The notes beneath the pieces are model-generated. The model had not been told where the DNA came from and made no database searches. It saw only the letters and a list, made by a program, of their open reading frames with translations. A DNA stretch of 64,000 nt from Aequorivita aquimaris (lineage in GTDB: Bacteria > Bacteroidota > Bacteroidia > Flavobacteriales > Flavobacteriaceae). The position numbers were made by a program, and so were the translations under genes. Shown here one piece after another: positions 52,755 to 60,722 of this stretch; positions within the stretch are counted from its first letter, which is position 1, and the number at the start of each line of letters is the position of its first letter. Location: positions 248,001 through 312,000 of the forward strand of contig NZ_JRWG01000003.1 in NCBI RefSeq assembly GCF_001573155.1, written 5' to 3'.

Positions 52755-52858
52755 AAAATTCCAAATTCCAAAATCCAAATATCAAATATCAAATTCCAAG
52801 TACACCTACTACACCTGAAACGAGAAACTTGAAACCAGAAACAAAAAATAGAAACAAT
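52755..52858. repeat. composite heptamer array CAAATTC then AAACNNG
   Basis: About 14 units of 7 bp: AAAATTC, CAAATTC, CAAAATC, CAAATAT twice, CAAATTC, then drifting units, then AAACGAG, AAACTTG, AAACCAG, AAACAAA, with one single-base slip near 52846. It combines the unit types of the arrays at 50907 and 49556 and ends 4 bases before the sixA start codon. Confidence 0.8.
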
Positions 52859-52861
52859 TTT

Positions 52862-53347
52862 ATGAAGACATTATACTTAGTCCGCCACGCAAAATCATCC
52901 TGGAAGCACGATGTGGAAGACCACAAGCGCCCGTTGAAGGGTAGGGGTGAACGTGACGGCAAATTGGTTTCCAAAAAAGTAGCAAAGGAAATTGACCCGC
53001 CCCAACGGATTATCACTAGCGATGCCACACGCGCGCTTTCCACCGCCCATTTTTTTAAGGACGCACTGGAAATAGACGAAACTAACTTTGAAACCAATCA
53101 CGACCTCTATGATTTTAGCGGGCAAAATGTAATGAGAATTATAAAATCACTGCCGGATAGTCTCGATAAAATAATGATTGTTGGCCACAATCACGCTTTT
53201 ACATCCGTTGCAAATATGCTCGGAAACCGCTATATTGACAATGTTCCAACCTGTGGTTTTGTGATGTTGCAGTTTGACGAAAAAAAGTGGAGCGATATAA
53301 CTACGGGTGAAACCGTTAAAACTATTTTCCCAAGGGATCTCAAATAA
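52862..53347 (+). CDS. histidine phosphatase, SixA-like
   Basis: A 161-residue phosphoglycerate-mutase-fold phosphatase. LYLVRHAKSSWKHDVEDHKRPL (about 3-24) carries the RHG-type active site (RHA), and MIVGHNHAFTSVANML (about 108-123) the second histidine. SixA in E. coli removes phosphate from histidine phosphotransfer proteins. Its stop overlaps the ATG of ppk by one base, so the two are coupled; it may act on phosphohistidine. Confidence 0.87.
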   Translation: MKTLYLVRHAKSSWKHDVEDHKRPLKGRGERDGKLVSKKVAKEIDPPQRIITSDATRALSTAHFFKDALEIDETNFETNHDLYDFSGQNVMRIIKSLPDSLDKIMIVGHNHAFTSVANMLGNRYIDNVPTCGFVMLQFDEKKWSDITTGETVKTIFPRDLK

Positions 53348-55443
53348 TGACCGAAAAAATTGATACACATACCCAAGTTGGCAATCAATACAACAACAGG
53401 GAGTTAAGCTGGTTACAGTTTAATGCCCGGGTTTTGCAGGAAGCGAACGATAAGAAACTGCCACTATTGGAAAGACTTCGGTTTTTGGGTATTTTTTCTA
53501 ACAATCTCGATGAGTTCTTTAAGGTGCGCTACGCCACCATCAGAAGAATTGTGGAGGCCGGAAAAACGGGCAGGAGCTTTTTGGGTGGTATTTCCGCAAA
53601 AGATCTTTTGGAGGAAATAACCCTTACGGTTATAGACCAGCAGGCACACAGTTTGAATATTCTTAGCAATATCCAAAAGGAACTGCGAAAGGAGAATATC
53701 TTCATTATAAACGAAAGAGAAATTACCCCAGACCAAAGCAAGTTTATTTCTGAATATTTTGTGCGCTATGTGAGTCCAGCAATGATGACGATTATGATTG
53801 GCGAACTCGATGAATTCCCCAGTCTGCGCGATAGTGCCGCCTATCTTGCCGTAACAATGGTGATGAGCAAGGAGGATGATACTTTTGAGGCAAAACACAA
53901 TTATGCACTTATAGAAATCCCCCGCACCATTGACCGTTTCGTAGTGCTTCCACCGCAAGGGGAAAAGCAATATGTAATCATTCTTGACGATCTTATTCGC
54001 CATTGCCTTCACAATATTTTCAGCATTTTTAAATATGAAACCATTTCGGCACATATGATTAAGATTACTCGGGATGCCGAACTGGACATTGATAGCGACC
54101 TAAGCCGCAGCTTTATTGATAAGATTTCAAAAAGTGTAAAAAATAGGAGCGTGGGCGATCCCGTGCGTTTTGTCTATGATAAAAGCATCGATAAGAAAAC
54201 ACTTCAGTTTTTACTGAATAAGATGGGCATCGACAAAACCGACAGTATTATTCCCGGAGGGCGGTACCATAACCGTCGTGACTATATGAATTTTCCCCGT
54301 TTGGGAAGGCCCGATCTGCAATACGAACATAAAGAACCATTACCCATTCCGGGACTAAGCCTGCAAGGAAGCTTGTTTGATAAAATTGCCGAAAAAGATT
54401 ACCTCTTGCACGCACCCTATCAAACCTTTATGTACGTAATTAAGTTCTTGCGGGAGGCGGCGCTGGATCCAAAGGTGAAATCCATCAAGATTACCATTTA
54501 CCGTCTGGCGGAAGTTTCGCACATTGCCAGCTCGCTTATAAATGCGAGGAAAAACGGGAAAGATGTAACCGTTCAAATAGAATTGCAGGCGCGTTTTGAC
54601 GAAGAAGCAAATATAGAATATGCTGAACTGCTCCAAAGCGAGGACATTCGTCTTATTTTTGGAGTAAAAGGATTGAAGGTGCACTGCAAGGCGTGTTTGG
54701 TGGAAAGGGTAGAAAACAACAAAACCATTCGCTACGGAATTTTAAGTACTGGAAACTTCAATGAATCTACAGCCCGGATTTATACCGATTACACCCTATT
54801 TACCGCAGACCAGAGAATTTGCAAGGAAATAAACAAGGTGTTTGAGTTTTTTGAAGTGAATTATCTAGTGCGCAAATACAATCATTTAATTGTTTCGCCC
54901 CATTATACCCGCAAGGCCATCTATCATTTGATAGATACCGAAATAAAGAACAAAAAAGCAGGACTCCCCAGCGGAATTAAGTTGAAGCTTAACAGTCTAT
55001 CAGATTACAAAATGATCGACAAGCTTTATGAAGCGAGCCGGGCAGGGGTAAAGATTAAAATGATAGTGCGCGGCATTTGTTGTTTGATTCCCGGTGTGGA
55101 AGGCATGAGCGAAAATATAGAGGCCATCAGTATTGTAGGAAAATTTCTGGAGCATCCACGGTTGTTTATTTTTGAGAATGGCGGCAATCCGAAAGTATAT
55201 ATTTCTTCGGCCGATTTTATGGGAAGAAACTTAGATAATAGGGTGGAAATTTCCTGCCCCATTTACGATGAAGGTATAAAGAAGGAAATTCTCGAAAATT
55301 TCGAAATAGGCTGGCGCGATAACGTAAAGGCGCGCGTAATAAGTATTAAGAACGACAATGCTTACGTAAAGAACAACAAGCCGCCCGTACGGTCGCAGTT
55401 TAAAATGTATGATTATTATTTAAAGAAACTTGAAGTAAAATAG
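53347..55443 (+). CDS. ppk1: polyphosphate kinase 1
   Basis: A 698-residue enzyme that makes polyphosphate from ATP. NRELSWLQFNARVLQEA (about 17-33) and NNLDEFFKVRYATI (about 52-65) open the family, GLKVHCKACLVERVE holds the autophosphorylated histidine (H445), TGNFNESTARIYTDY follows, and HPRLFIFENGG contains the second histidine (H603). Length normal. It overlaps sixA by one base and is followed after 2 bases by ppx. Confidence 0.96.
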   Translation: MTEKIDTHTQVGNQYNNRELSWLQFNARVLQEANDKKLPLLERLRFLGIFSNNLDEFFKVRYATIRRIVEAGKTGRSFLGGISAKDLLEEITLTVIDQQAHSLNILSNIQKELRKENIFIINEREITPDQSKFISEYFVRYVSPAMMTIMIGELDEFPSLRDSAAYLAVTMVMSKEDDTFEAKHNYALIEIPRTIDRFVVLPPQGEKQYVIILDDLIRHCLHNIFSIFKYETISAHMIKITRDAELDIDSDLSRSFIDKISKSVKNRSVGDPVRFVYDKSIDKKTLQFLLNKMGIDKTDSIIPGGRYHNRRDYMNFPRLGRPDLQYEHKEPLPIPGLSLQGSLFDKIAEKDYLLHAPYQTFMYVIKFLREAALDPKVKSIKITIYRLAEVSHIASSLINARKNGKDVTVQIELQARFDEEANIEYAELLQSEDIRLIFGVKGLKVHCKACLVERVENNKTIRYGILSTGNFNESTARIYTDYTLFTADQRICKEINKVFEFFEVNYLVRKYNHLIVSPHYTRKAIYHLIDTEIKNKKAGLPSGIKLKLNSLSDYKMIDKLYEASRAGVKIKMIVRGICCLIPGVEGMSENIEAISIVGKFLEHPRLFIFENGGNPKVYISSADFMGRNLDNRVEISCPIYDEGIKKEILENFEIGWRDNVKARVISIKNDNAYVKNNKPPVRSQFKMYDYYLKKLEVK

Positions 55444-55445
55444 CT

Positions 55446-56360
55446 TTGTTAAAAATAGAAAAATACGGTGCAGTAGATATTGGCAGTAATGCCATCCGTT
55501 TGCTGGTGGTAACCGTGATTGAGCAAAAAGAAAGAGACACCATTTTCAAAAAAACATCTCTGGTCCGGGTGCCCATACGGTTGGGAGCAGAGGTTTTCTT
55601 GGAGGGAAAAATTTCTGAAAACAGCGCCCACAGAATGATAGACGCCATGCAAGCGTTCCGGCTCCTGATGAAAACGCATAACGTAAAACGGTTTCGGGCC
55701 TGTGCCACCTCGGCAATGCGGGAAGCATCCAACGGAAGTGAAATAGCGCAAACAATCGAACAAAAAAGCGGTATATCCATAAACATCATTGATGGAAAGG
55801 ACGAGGCCGCTATAATAGCTTCTACCGATTTAAAGAACCTGATACAGGATGATAAGGTCTTTCTGTATGTGGACGTGGGCGGTGGCAGTACCGAGCTTAC
55901 CGTCTTTGCCAATGGCGCCAATGTATCGTCCAAGAGTTTTAAACTGGGCACGGTGCGTATGCTGGAAGGCCAAGTAGATGAACGCATTTGGGACGAGATG
56001 GAAGCTTGGATTAAAAGGGAAACGAAAGGTTTTAAAAAAGTTGCCATGATAGGCAGCGGCGGAAATATCAATACCATTTTCAAAAAGAGCGGTAAGAAGA
56101 TAGGCAAGCCACTTAGCTATTTATATCTCTCTTCCTATTATGAACTGATGAAATCGCTTACCTATGAAGAGCGCATTACCGAACTGGATATGAACCCAGA
56201 CCGCGCCGATGTGGTAATCCCCGCCACACGCATCTATCTTTCGGCAATGAAATGGAGCAAGGCAAAAAACGTATATGTCCCCAAGATTGGGCTAAGCGAT
56301 GGCATTGTAAAAAGCCTTTATAATGAAAAACTGGCTGCAGAGGTGGAGGTTAATTCCTAA
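55446..56360 (+). CDS. ppx: exopolyphosphatase (Ppx/GppA family)
   Basis: A 304-residue phosphatase that degrades polyphosphate or pppGpp. YGAVDIGSNAIRLLVVTV (about 7-24) is the phosphate-1 motif, FLYVDVGGGSTELTVF (about 139-154) the second, and MIGSGGNINTIFKK (about 200-213) follows. The catalytic glutamate is in CATSAMREASNG. The start must be TTG 55446: the next ATG would delete the phosphate motif. It is shorter than E. coli Ppx, having only the two ASKHA domains. Confidence 0.93.
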   Translation: MLKIEKYGAVDIGSNAIRLLVVTVIEQKERDTIFKKTSLVRVPIRLGAEVFLEGKISENSAHRMIDAMQAFRLLMKTHNVKRFRACATSAMREASNGSEIAQTIEQKSGISINIIDGKDEAAIIASTDLKNLIQDDKVFLYVDVGGGSTELTVFANGANVSSKSFKLGTVRMLEGQVDERIWDEMEAWIKRETKGFKKVAMIGSGGNINTIFKKSGKKIGKPLSYLYLSSYYELMKSLTYEERITELDMNPDRADVVIPATRIYLSAMKWSKAKNVYVPKIGLSDGIVKSLYNEKLAAEVEVNS

Positions 56361-56468
56361 AGTGGGCTGCTAAAAGTTTTAGTGGAAGGTGAATTTTTTT
56401 GTAACGAATGCACGAAATTTTTTTTGAATTATTCGGTGGGGAAAGGGTTACTATTGTTGTCCACAGAT

Positions 56469-57137
56469 TTATTCCGTCAGAAATTTTGATGTATAATTTA
56501 TCACAAAGTCAAGCATAAATTGTTGAATAAATGATTCATCAATGGATTCATCACTTTTTTTTAAATCAGCGTATAATTTTTGGTATTCTTTCGTCTTTCT
56601 ATATTCATTAAATTGACGTCGTTTGAATTCAATAAAGTCTTCGAAACCGTATTCTCGTGATTCATTAAAGCTACCGTTTTCAATTTCGAGTAACAAATAA
56701 TGGCTATAAAGTGATGCATAACCTTGGTGAACGTATTCAACTAAGTCGCCGTATGGAAGAATTAGAATCCCAGTAAACCAGTCTATTTTAACCTTATCTT
56801 GTCTTGGAAAGTACCTTTTATAGATTGAAATCCATCGTTGCTTTGAATTCCCTTCTTCGTCTTTATAGAAACCAATTGGTCTGGTCATATCAATAAGGTA
56901 TAATTCGCTATCGATTATCTCGAAGTGACCAACGTAGCCGCGCCAGAGCGCAGTCGATACCATATCTGGTCTATTCTCAGGATTTTTCTCAAAATAAGGC
57001 TCCAACGGATTTGAATTTAAACTGTATTCAGTACCGTTATAGGTAATCTTGTCAGGATATTGGGCAGTAATTGGTAATTCAGCTTTTACGATTCCAATAT
57101 TTAAAAACATTATTAAAATGTATAGTGATTTTCTCAT
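56469..57137 (-). CDS. secreted uncharacterised protein
   Basis: A 222-residue protein from ATG 57137, with signal peptide (MRKSLYILIMFLNIGIVKA). The mature domain has STALWRGYVGHFEIIDSELYLIDM (about 65-88), a short beta-strand pattern also found in small proteins beside toxin or transport genes, DWFTGILILPYGDLVEYVHQGY and a charged helical end. Its start codon overlaps by four bases the stop of the remnant frame at 57134, so it once followed another gene. AT-richer than its neighbours. Not recognised. Confidence 0.65.
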   Translation of the reverse strand: MRKSLYILIMFLNIGIVKAELPITAQYPDKITYNGTEYSLNSNPLEPYFEKNPENRPDMVSTALWRGYVGHFEIIDSELYLIDMTRPIGFYKDEEGNSKQRWISIYKRYFPRQDKVKIDWFTGILILPYGDLVEYVHQGYASLYSHYLLLEIENGSFNESREYGFEDFIEFKRRQFNEYRKTKEYQKLYADLKKSDESIDESFIQQFMLDFVINYTSKFLTE

Positions 57138-57253
57138 ATTACGGACATACGTTTTGTTCCTAAACATTTAAGATTAGTCTGCTTTTGAGTAAACTCAATA
57201 TCAGCTAATTCAATTGCTTTCTCTGATATTTGTTTTAATGGACTCGTCTTTTT
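57134..57253 (-). pseudogene. remnant C-terminus of a lost upstream gene
   Basis: A 39-codon frame without start codon, reading SPLKQISEKAIELADIEF then QKQTNLKCLGTKRMSVI, stopping in ATGA overlap with the following gene. It opens just after a stop codon in an A7/T7 run. A second start-less piece (VDCVEATGYEGWKISYIFMV, about 57263-57350) lies in another frame upstream. The two look like fragments of decayed genes. Confidence 0.35.
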
Positions 57254-57408
57254 TTAAAAAAATTACACCATAAATATATACGAAATTTTCCAACCTTCAT
57301 ACCCGGTGGCTTCAACACAGTCAACCAAATATATACAAAGCCTGTAATCTATTTAAATAAAATTTCATATTTCTAAGGGTTCCCAAACCATTCGGTAATC
57401 CAAAGAGC

Positions 57409-57774
57409 CTATCCCAATTTCTGCAAACTCCAAAAAATAAACCCTCCCAAAAAATAGCAGACTACGTCCCAAATATCGCTAGTATAGCGGTGCGATTGCT
57501 GCGGCAGGTAATATTCAAAAAAAATGGAAAACAGCGCCACCAAACTGAGGATGGTAAAAATATTCAGGCAAATGCCGAAGTCTTTTTTAACAAGCCAAAC
57601 ACCCCACAAACAAAGGGTTGCTACTATGGGGATTGTTAAAAAATCATTTAAGTGATGAAAAACCCAACTGTTGTCTATGCCCGAAACATATTTTAATCCT
57701 TGCACATATAAGAATACACCCAGCGACAGCAGCACATACAGATGCAACCATTTTAACGGAAGCCGCCGAATCAT
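57409..57774 (-). CDS. small multi-pass membrane protein, VanZ-like layout
   Basis: A 121-residue protein from ATG 57774 with four hydrophobic segments (WLHLYVLLSLGVFLYVQGL; LTIPIVATLCLWGVWLV; ICLNIFTILSLVALFSIFFEYYL; IWDVVCYFLGGFIFWSLQ). HRYTSDIWDVVCYFLGG near the end resembles the VanZ-like pattern. The ATG overlaps the stop of the preceding gene (ATGA). Flavobacterial relatives sometimes carry the label magnesium citrate transporter, which I cannot support. Confidence 0.6.
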   Translation of the reverse strand: MIRRLPLKWLHLYVLLSLGVFLYVQGLKYVSGIDNSWVFHHLNDFLTIPIVATLCLWGVWLVKKDFGICLNIFTILSLVALFSIFFEYYLPQQSHRYTSDIWDVVCYFLGGFIFWSLQKLG

Positions 57775-58037
57775 ATAAATAGAAGAGAGATTAACCAGGC
57801 AATAAAGCCCCCGATGACCATTACCACCGTCCAGACCGCCCGCAAAACAACATAAGACCCACGAACCAACCAAAATCTACTGTTGCTCCATCTTTCGGAA
57901 AATGACTCTTTTTCTATTTCGGGTTTGGCTTTGGGGGAAGGCTCCTTATCAGTAGAAGATTCTTGGGAAGTGGAACCTGCCCGAGCTAAAGCAGGATCGT
58001 CATTTTCAAAATTTCCGTTCTCTTTCTGTTCAACCAT
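57771..58037 (-). CDS. small protein with charged N-terminus and membrane helix
   Basis: An 88-residue protein: a Glu/Lys/Ser/Pro-rich start (about 1-48) and then GSYVVLRAVWTVVMVIGGFIAWLISLLF, one or two membrane helices. It overlaps the next membrane protein by four bases, so both are made from one message. Not recognised. Confidence 0.6.
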   Translation of the reverse strand: MVEQKENGNFENDDPALARAGSTSQESSTDKEPSPKAKPEIEKESFSERWSNSRFWLVRGSYVVLRAVWTVVMVIGGFIAWLISLLFI

Positions 58038-58121
58038 GGCCTATATTTCAACTTACAAGAATACAAAATATTAGAATGATAAAGGAACAAAGCCAAGGAA
58101 TACGCCTTCACCAAAGCATTT

Positions 58122-58727
58122 TTATCTCTTTCGAAATGAACAAAACAGAAAGTTCTGAAAAGTATCAAACGGGGTTTTATGGTCTATCGTCAAACAGTTG
58201 ATTTTTTGGAATGCTTCGCCAATCACTGCGCTCAATTTTTCTTCAGTATATTGTGAAATCTCAAGTCCACTGCATTTTTGGGGTCCGTTTTCAGAAAATG
58301 TGCCAATAATCAAATAACCACCCACGTGATTTTGTACCATATTTCTGTATTTCTCGATGTCTTCCGCTTCGGTTAAAAAATGAAAGGTGGCCCTGTCGTG
58401 CCATAGGTCATAGGTTTCGGTGGGTTTAAAGTCGCTAATATCACCGACAATCCAAGTTACTTTTTCCGCTTTCTCGCCCAATCTTTCTTTTGCCCGTTCC
58501 AGCGCCTTGGCAGAAATATCCAGTACGCTCACGTTCTCAAAACCGTAATGTAGCAAATGGTCCACAAGCTTGCTATCGCCGCCGCCCACATCTATTATTT
58601 TGGCATTTTTCTCCAGGTTTAAAGATTCGATAAAATCCAAGGAAGGTTGCGGCACATCCTGTGTCCAGCTTATCTGGTTGGGGGTTTTGGTTTTATAGAC
58701 GGTTTCCCAATGGGTCTTTTTGTCCAT
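58122..58727 (-). CDS. class I SAM-dependent methyltransferase
   Basis: A 201-residue methyltransferase. IIDVGGGDSKLVDHLLHYG (about 43-61) is motif I for SAM binding, WHDRATFHFLTE (about 110-121) the region after motif IV, and the start WETVYKTKTPNQISWTQDVPQPSLDFI is typical of the small methyltransferases once linked to thiopurine or tellurite. Lies 17 bases after the CLC gene in the same direction. Substrate unknown. Confidence 0.85.
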   Translation of the reverse strand: MDKKTHWETVYKTKTPNQISWTQDVPQPSLDFIESLNLEKNAKIIDVGGGDSKLVDHLLHYGFENVSVLDISAKALERAKERLGEKAEKVTWIVGDISDFKPTETYDLWHDRATFHFLTEAEDIEKYRNMVQNHVGGYLIIGTFSENGPQKCSGLEISQYTEEKLSAVIGEAFQKINCLTIDHKTPFDTFQNFLFCSFRKR

Positions 58728-58744
58728 CTCGAATATTTTTTGAA

Positions 58745-60037
58745 TTATCTATTTTTTAAAGCCTTTTTTTCCTTCTCCTCCATCTGTGCTCCAATAAAAG
58801 GAATGCGGGGCGCCAAGAAATAACCGGTCAAACTTGCGAATAGTATAGGTATAAAGTAGGTAAACCCGGTTAAGGTTGCCAAAAGAATGGTGGTGCTCAT
58901 AGGCGTTCGCGTAACGCAGGCGTTTATGGCCGCCATACAACTTACAATGGTAAGCGAAAGATTGATGGACGGAAAAATGGTATGAATCAACAACCCGAGG
59001 GCGGTACCACAGAAAAATAACGGAATGATAAACCCGCCGCGCCACCCGGAGGTTACGGTAATAGCGATGGCAATGATTTTAAAGATTAGCACTGCCACGA
59101 GAAATTTTATGGTAAAATCGCCCACGAGCAAGGTCTCGATTTCGAAATGGCTGAAATATCGGGTAATGGGTAGATAAAAGGCAATCGTTCCCAGCAGTAG
59201 CCCTCCCATTAGGGTTTTTACGTATATGGGTGTTTTAAGTTTTCCAAAGAGATTTTTAAAGAATTTGGTACAGAATATAAAACCCCAGCCTACAAAAGTT
59301 GCGATTACCGCAAAAAAGATTGCCCAGGCAAAGTCGAAAACCGTTGCCATCTCATAAGCCGGTAAATGCCACGTAGGCCCCAACCCCAAATGGACGATAA
59401 GGGCAAATACGATATAACTGAACCCACTGGCCACGAGCGCGGGAATGATGGCTTGGTAATATTCCACGGCGTGTTTATGGTGCAGTATTTCCAAAGCGAA
59501 GAGACTTCCACCAAGTGGGGCGCCAAACAAGGCCGTAAAGCCCGATGCCATCCCGGCAATGCTAAGCGAGCGCAATTCCTCGCCTTTTAATCTGAAGATT
59601 TTTCCCAGCCAGCTGCCGGTGGAACCCGTAACTTGTACCAGGGGCGCTTCAGGCCCCAAACTTCCGCCCGAAGCTACACAGAGCAGGGAAGATAAAATCA
59701 TGGAAGGATTGTTTTTTGGGTCCAGTTTCCCTTTGTTGAAACGGATATTGTTCACAATAAGCTGCATTTCACCCGGATCCCCGATGAAGTAGATAATCAA
59801 TCCGGCCAATAGTCCGCAAATGGCCATTATGGGAATAACGAGCCATCCTTGATAGCCTCCCAGAAAATCGGTAAGAAACATTAGAACTACCCAATAAGTG
59901 CCCGAAATCAATCCGCCGAAAAGGCCTAAAACTGCCCAAAGAAGGAACATTCGGCTAAAAACAAACGGGTTGAACCGAATGGGCCTATCCAGAATATCAG
60001 CGTATTTCACCAGTTTTCTTCTTCTTTTCAATTTCAT
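58745..60037 (-). CDS. CLC-type chloride channel family protein lacking both key glutamates
   Basis: A 430-residue membrane protein with about 10-12 hydrophobic helices. GGSLGPEAPLVQV (about 117-129) replaces GREGP: the gating glutamate is leucine. FGAPLGGSLFALEILHH (about 165-181) keeps the first glutamate of the FIIEE-type motif but has isoleucine at the proton-glutamate position. GDPGEMQLIVNNI replaces the GSGIPE chloride loop, while GWRGGFIIPLFF matches GGIFAP. It is predicted to be a passive channel or to carry another anion. No CBS domain. Confidence 0.85.
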   Translation of the reverse strand: MKLKRRRKLVKYADILDRPIRFNPFVFSRMFLLWAVLGLFGGLISGTYWVVLMFLTDFLGGYQGWLVIPIMAICGLLAGLIIYFIGDPGEMQLIVNNIRFNKGKLDPKNNPSMILSSLLCVASGGSLGPEAPLVQVTGSTGSWLGKIFRLKGEELRSLSIAGMASGFTALFGAPLGGSLFALEILHHKHAVEYYQAIIPALVASGFSYIVFALIVHLGLGPTWHLPAYEMATVFDFAWAIFFAVIATFVGWGFIFCTKFFKNLFGKLKTPIYVKTLMGGLLLGTIAFYLPITRYFSHFEIETLLVGDFTIKFLVAVLIFKIIAIAITVTSGWRGGFIIPLFFCGTALGLLIHTIFPSINLSLTIVSCMAAINACVTRTPMSTTILLATLTGFTYFIPILFASLTGYFLAPRIPFIGAQMEEKEKKALKNR

Positions 60038-60057
60038 TTCGAAAACTTTAAAAGGAA

Positions 60058-60639
60058 TTACCCGTGTATTGATTGATGCTTGCCAAGGTCCTTCATAACT
60101 TCGGCTTCAAAGGAAAGCAGGTCGTTCCATTTTTGGTCCACTTCTTTCCGGTCGCCGTATTGGCGGGCAAAGCCGAGGAACATCGTGTAGTGGTTTGCTT
60201 CACTTACCATCAGTTTTCGGTAAAATTCCGCCAATTCTTTATCTTCCAATTCCTCGCTTAAAAGCCGAAAGCGTTCACAACTTCGGGCTTCAATCAAGGC
60301 TGCATAAAGTAATCTGTGGACTAATTGTGTGGTTCTGCTTCCGCCTTTTGGGAAGAATTGGACAATCTGCAGCACATATTCGTCCTTTCTGTCGCGGCCC
60401 AAAACCCAGCCGCGCTCCAGGATTTTGTCGTGCACCATTTTGAAGTGGCTTATTTCTTCTTTTACCAAAGCAATCATTTCCTGAATAAGTTCAGTATATT
60501 CCGGAAAGCTCACAATCAAGGAAACCGCCGTGGAAGCTGCTTTCTGCTCGCACCAAGCGTGGTCGGTAAGAATGTCTTCTATGTTTTTTTCAACAATATT
60601 TACCCAGCGCGGGTCTGTGGGAAGTTTTAAGCCAAGCAT
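60058..60639 (-). CDS. miaE: tRNA-(ms2io6A37) hydroxylase MiaE
   Basis: A 193-residue diiron enzyme that hydroxylates the modified A37 of tRNAs. Iron ligands are in DHAWCEQKAAST, KEEISHFKMVHD, ALIEARSCERFRLL and VSEANHYTMFLG, the four-helix-bundle pattern. miaA and miaB are not in the window. The leader immediately before the ATG is a heptamer array. The CLC gene follows 20 bases later. Confidence 0.93.
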   Translation of the reverse strand: MLGLKLPTDPRWVNIVEKNIEDILTDHAWCEQKAASTAVSLIVSFPEYTELIQEMIALVKEEISHFKMVHDKILERGWVLGRDRKDEYVLQIVQFFPKGGSRTTQLVHRLLYAALIEARSCERFRLLSEELEDKELAEFYRKLMVSEANHYTMFLGFARQYGDRKEVDQKWNDLLSFEAEVMKDLGKHQSIHG

Positions 60640-60642
60640 TTT

Positions 60643-60684
60643 GATTTATAATTTACGATATACGATTGTCGATTTACGATTTTG
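60643..60684. repeat. heptamer array, GTAAATC on the gene strand
   Basis: Six units of 7 bp (GATTTAT, AATTTAC, GATATAC, GATTGTC, GATTTAC, GATTTTG on the plus strand) in perfect phase, ending 3 bases before the miaE start codon. Read on the gene strand the unit is GTAAATC, the same as in front of rnz and in the same orientation. Confidence 0.8.
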
Positions 60685-60722
60685 TTGCCGAGTGATTAGT
60701 TCCACCTTCGGGGGTTAGGGAC

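Noticed and set aside
49556-52858. CRISPR array
   Set aside because: Repeats are 7-9 bp with no spacers of regular length and no cas genes, so this is simple-sequence structure.
53464-54054. 196-codon frame antisense to ppk1
   Set aside because: Shadow frame within the conserved ppk1 N-terminal domain.
55400-56107. 235-codon frame antisense to ppx
   Set aside because: Shadow frame; the sense gene carries clear Ppx motifs across the same interval.
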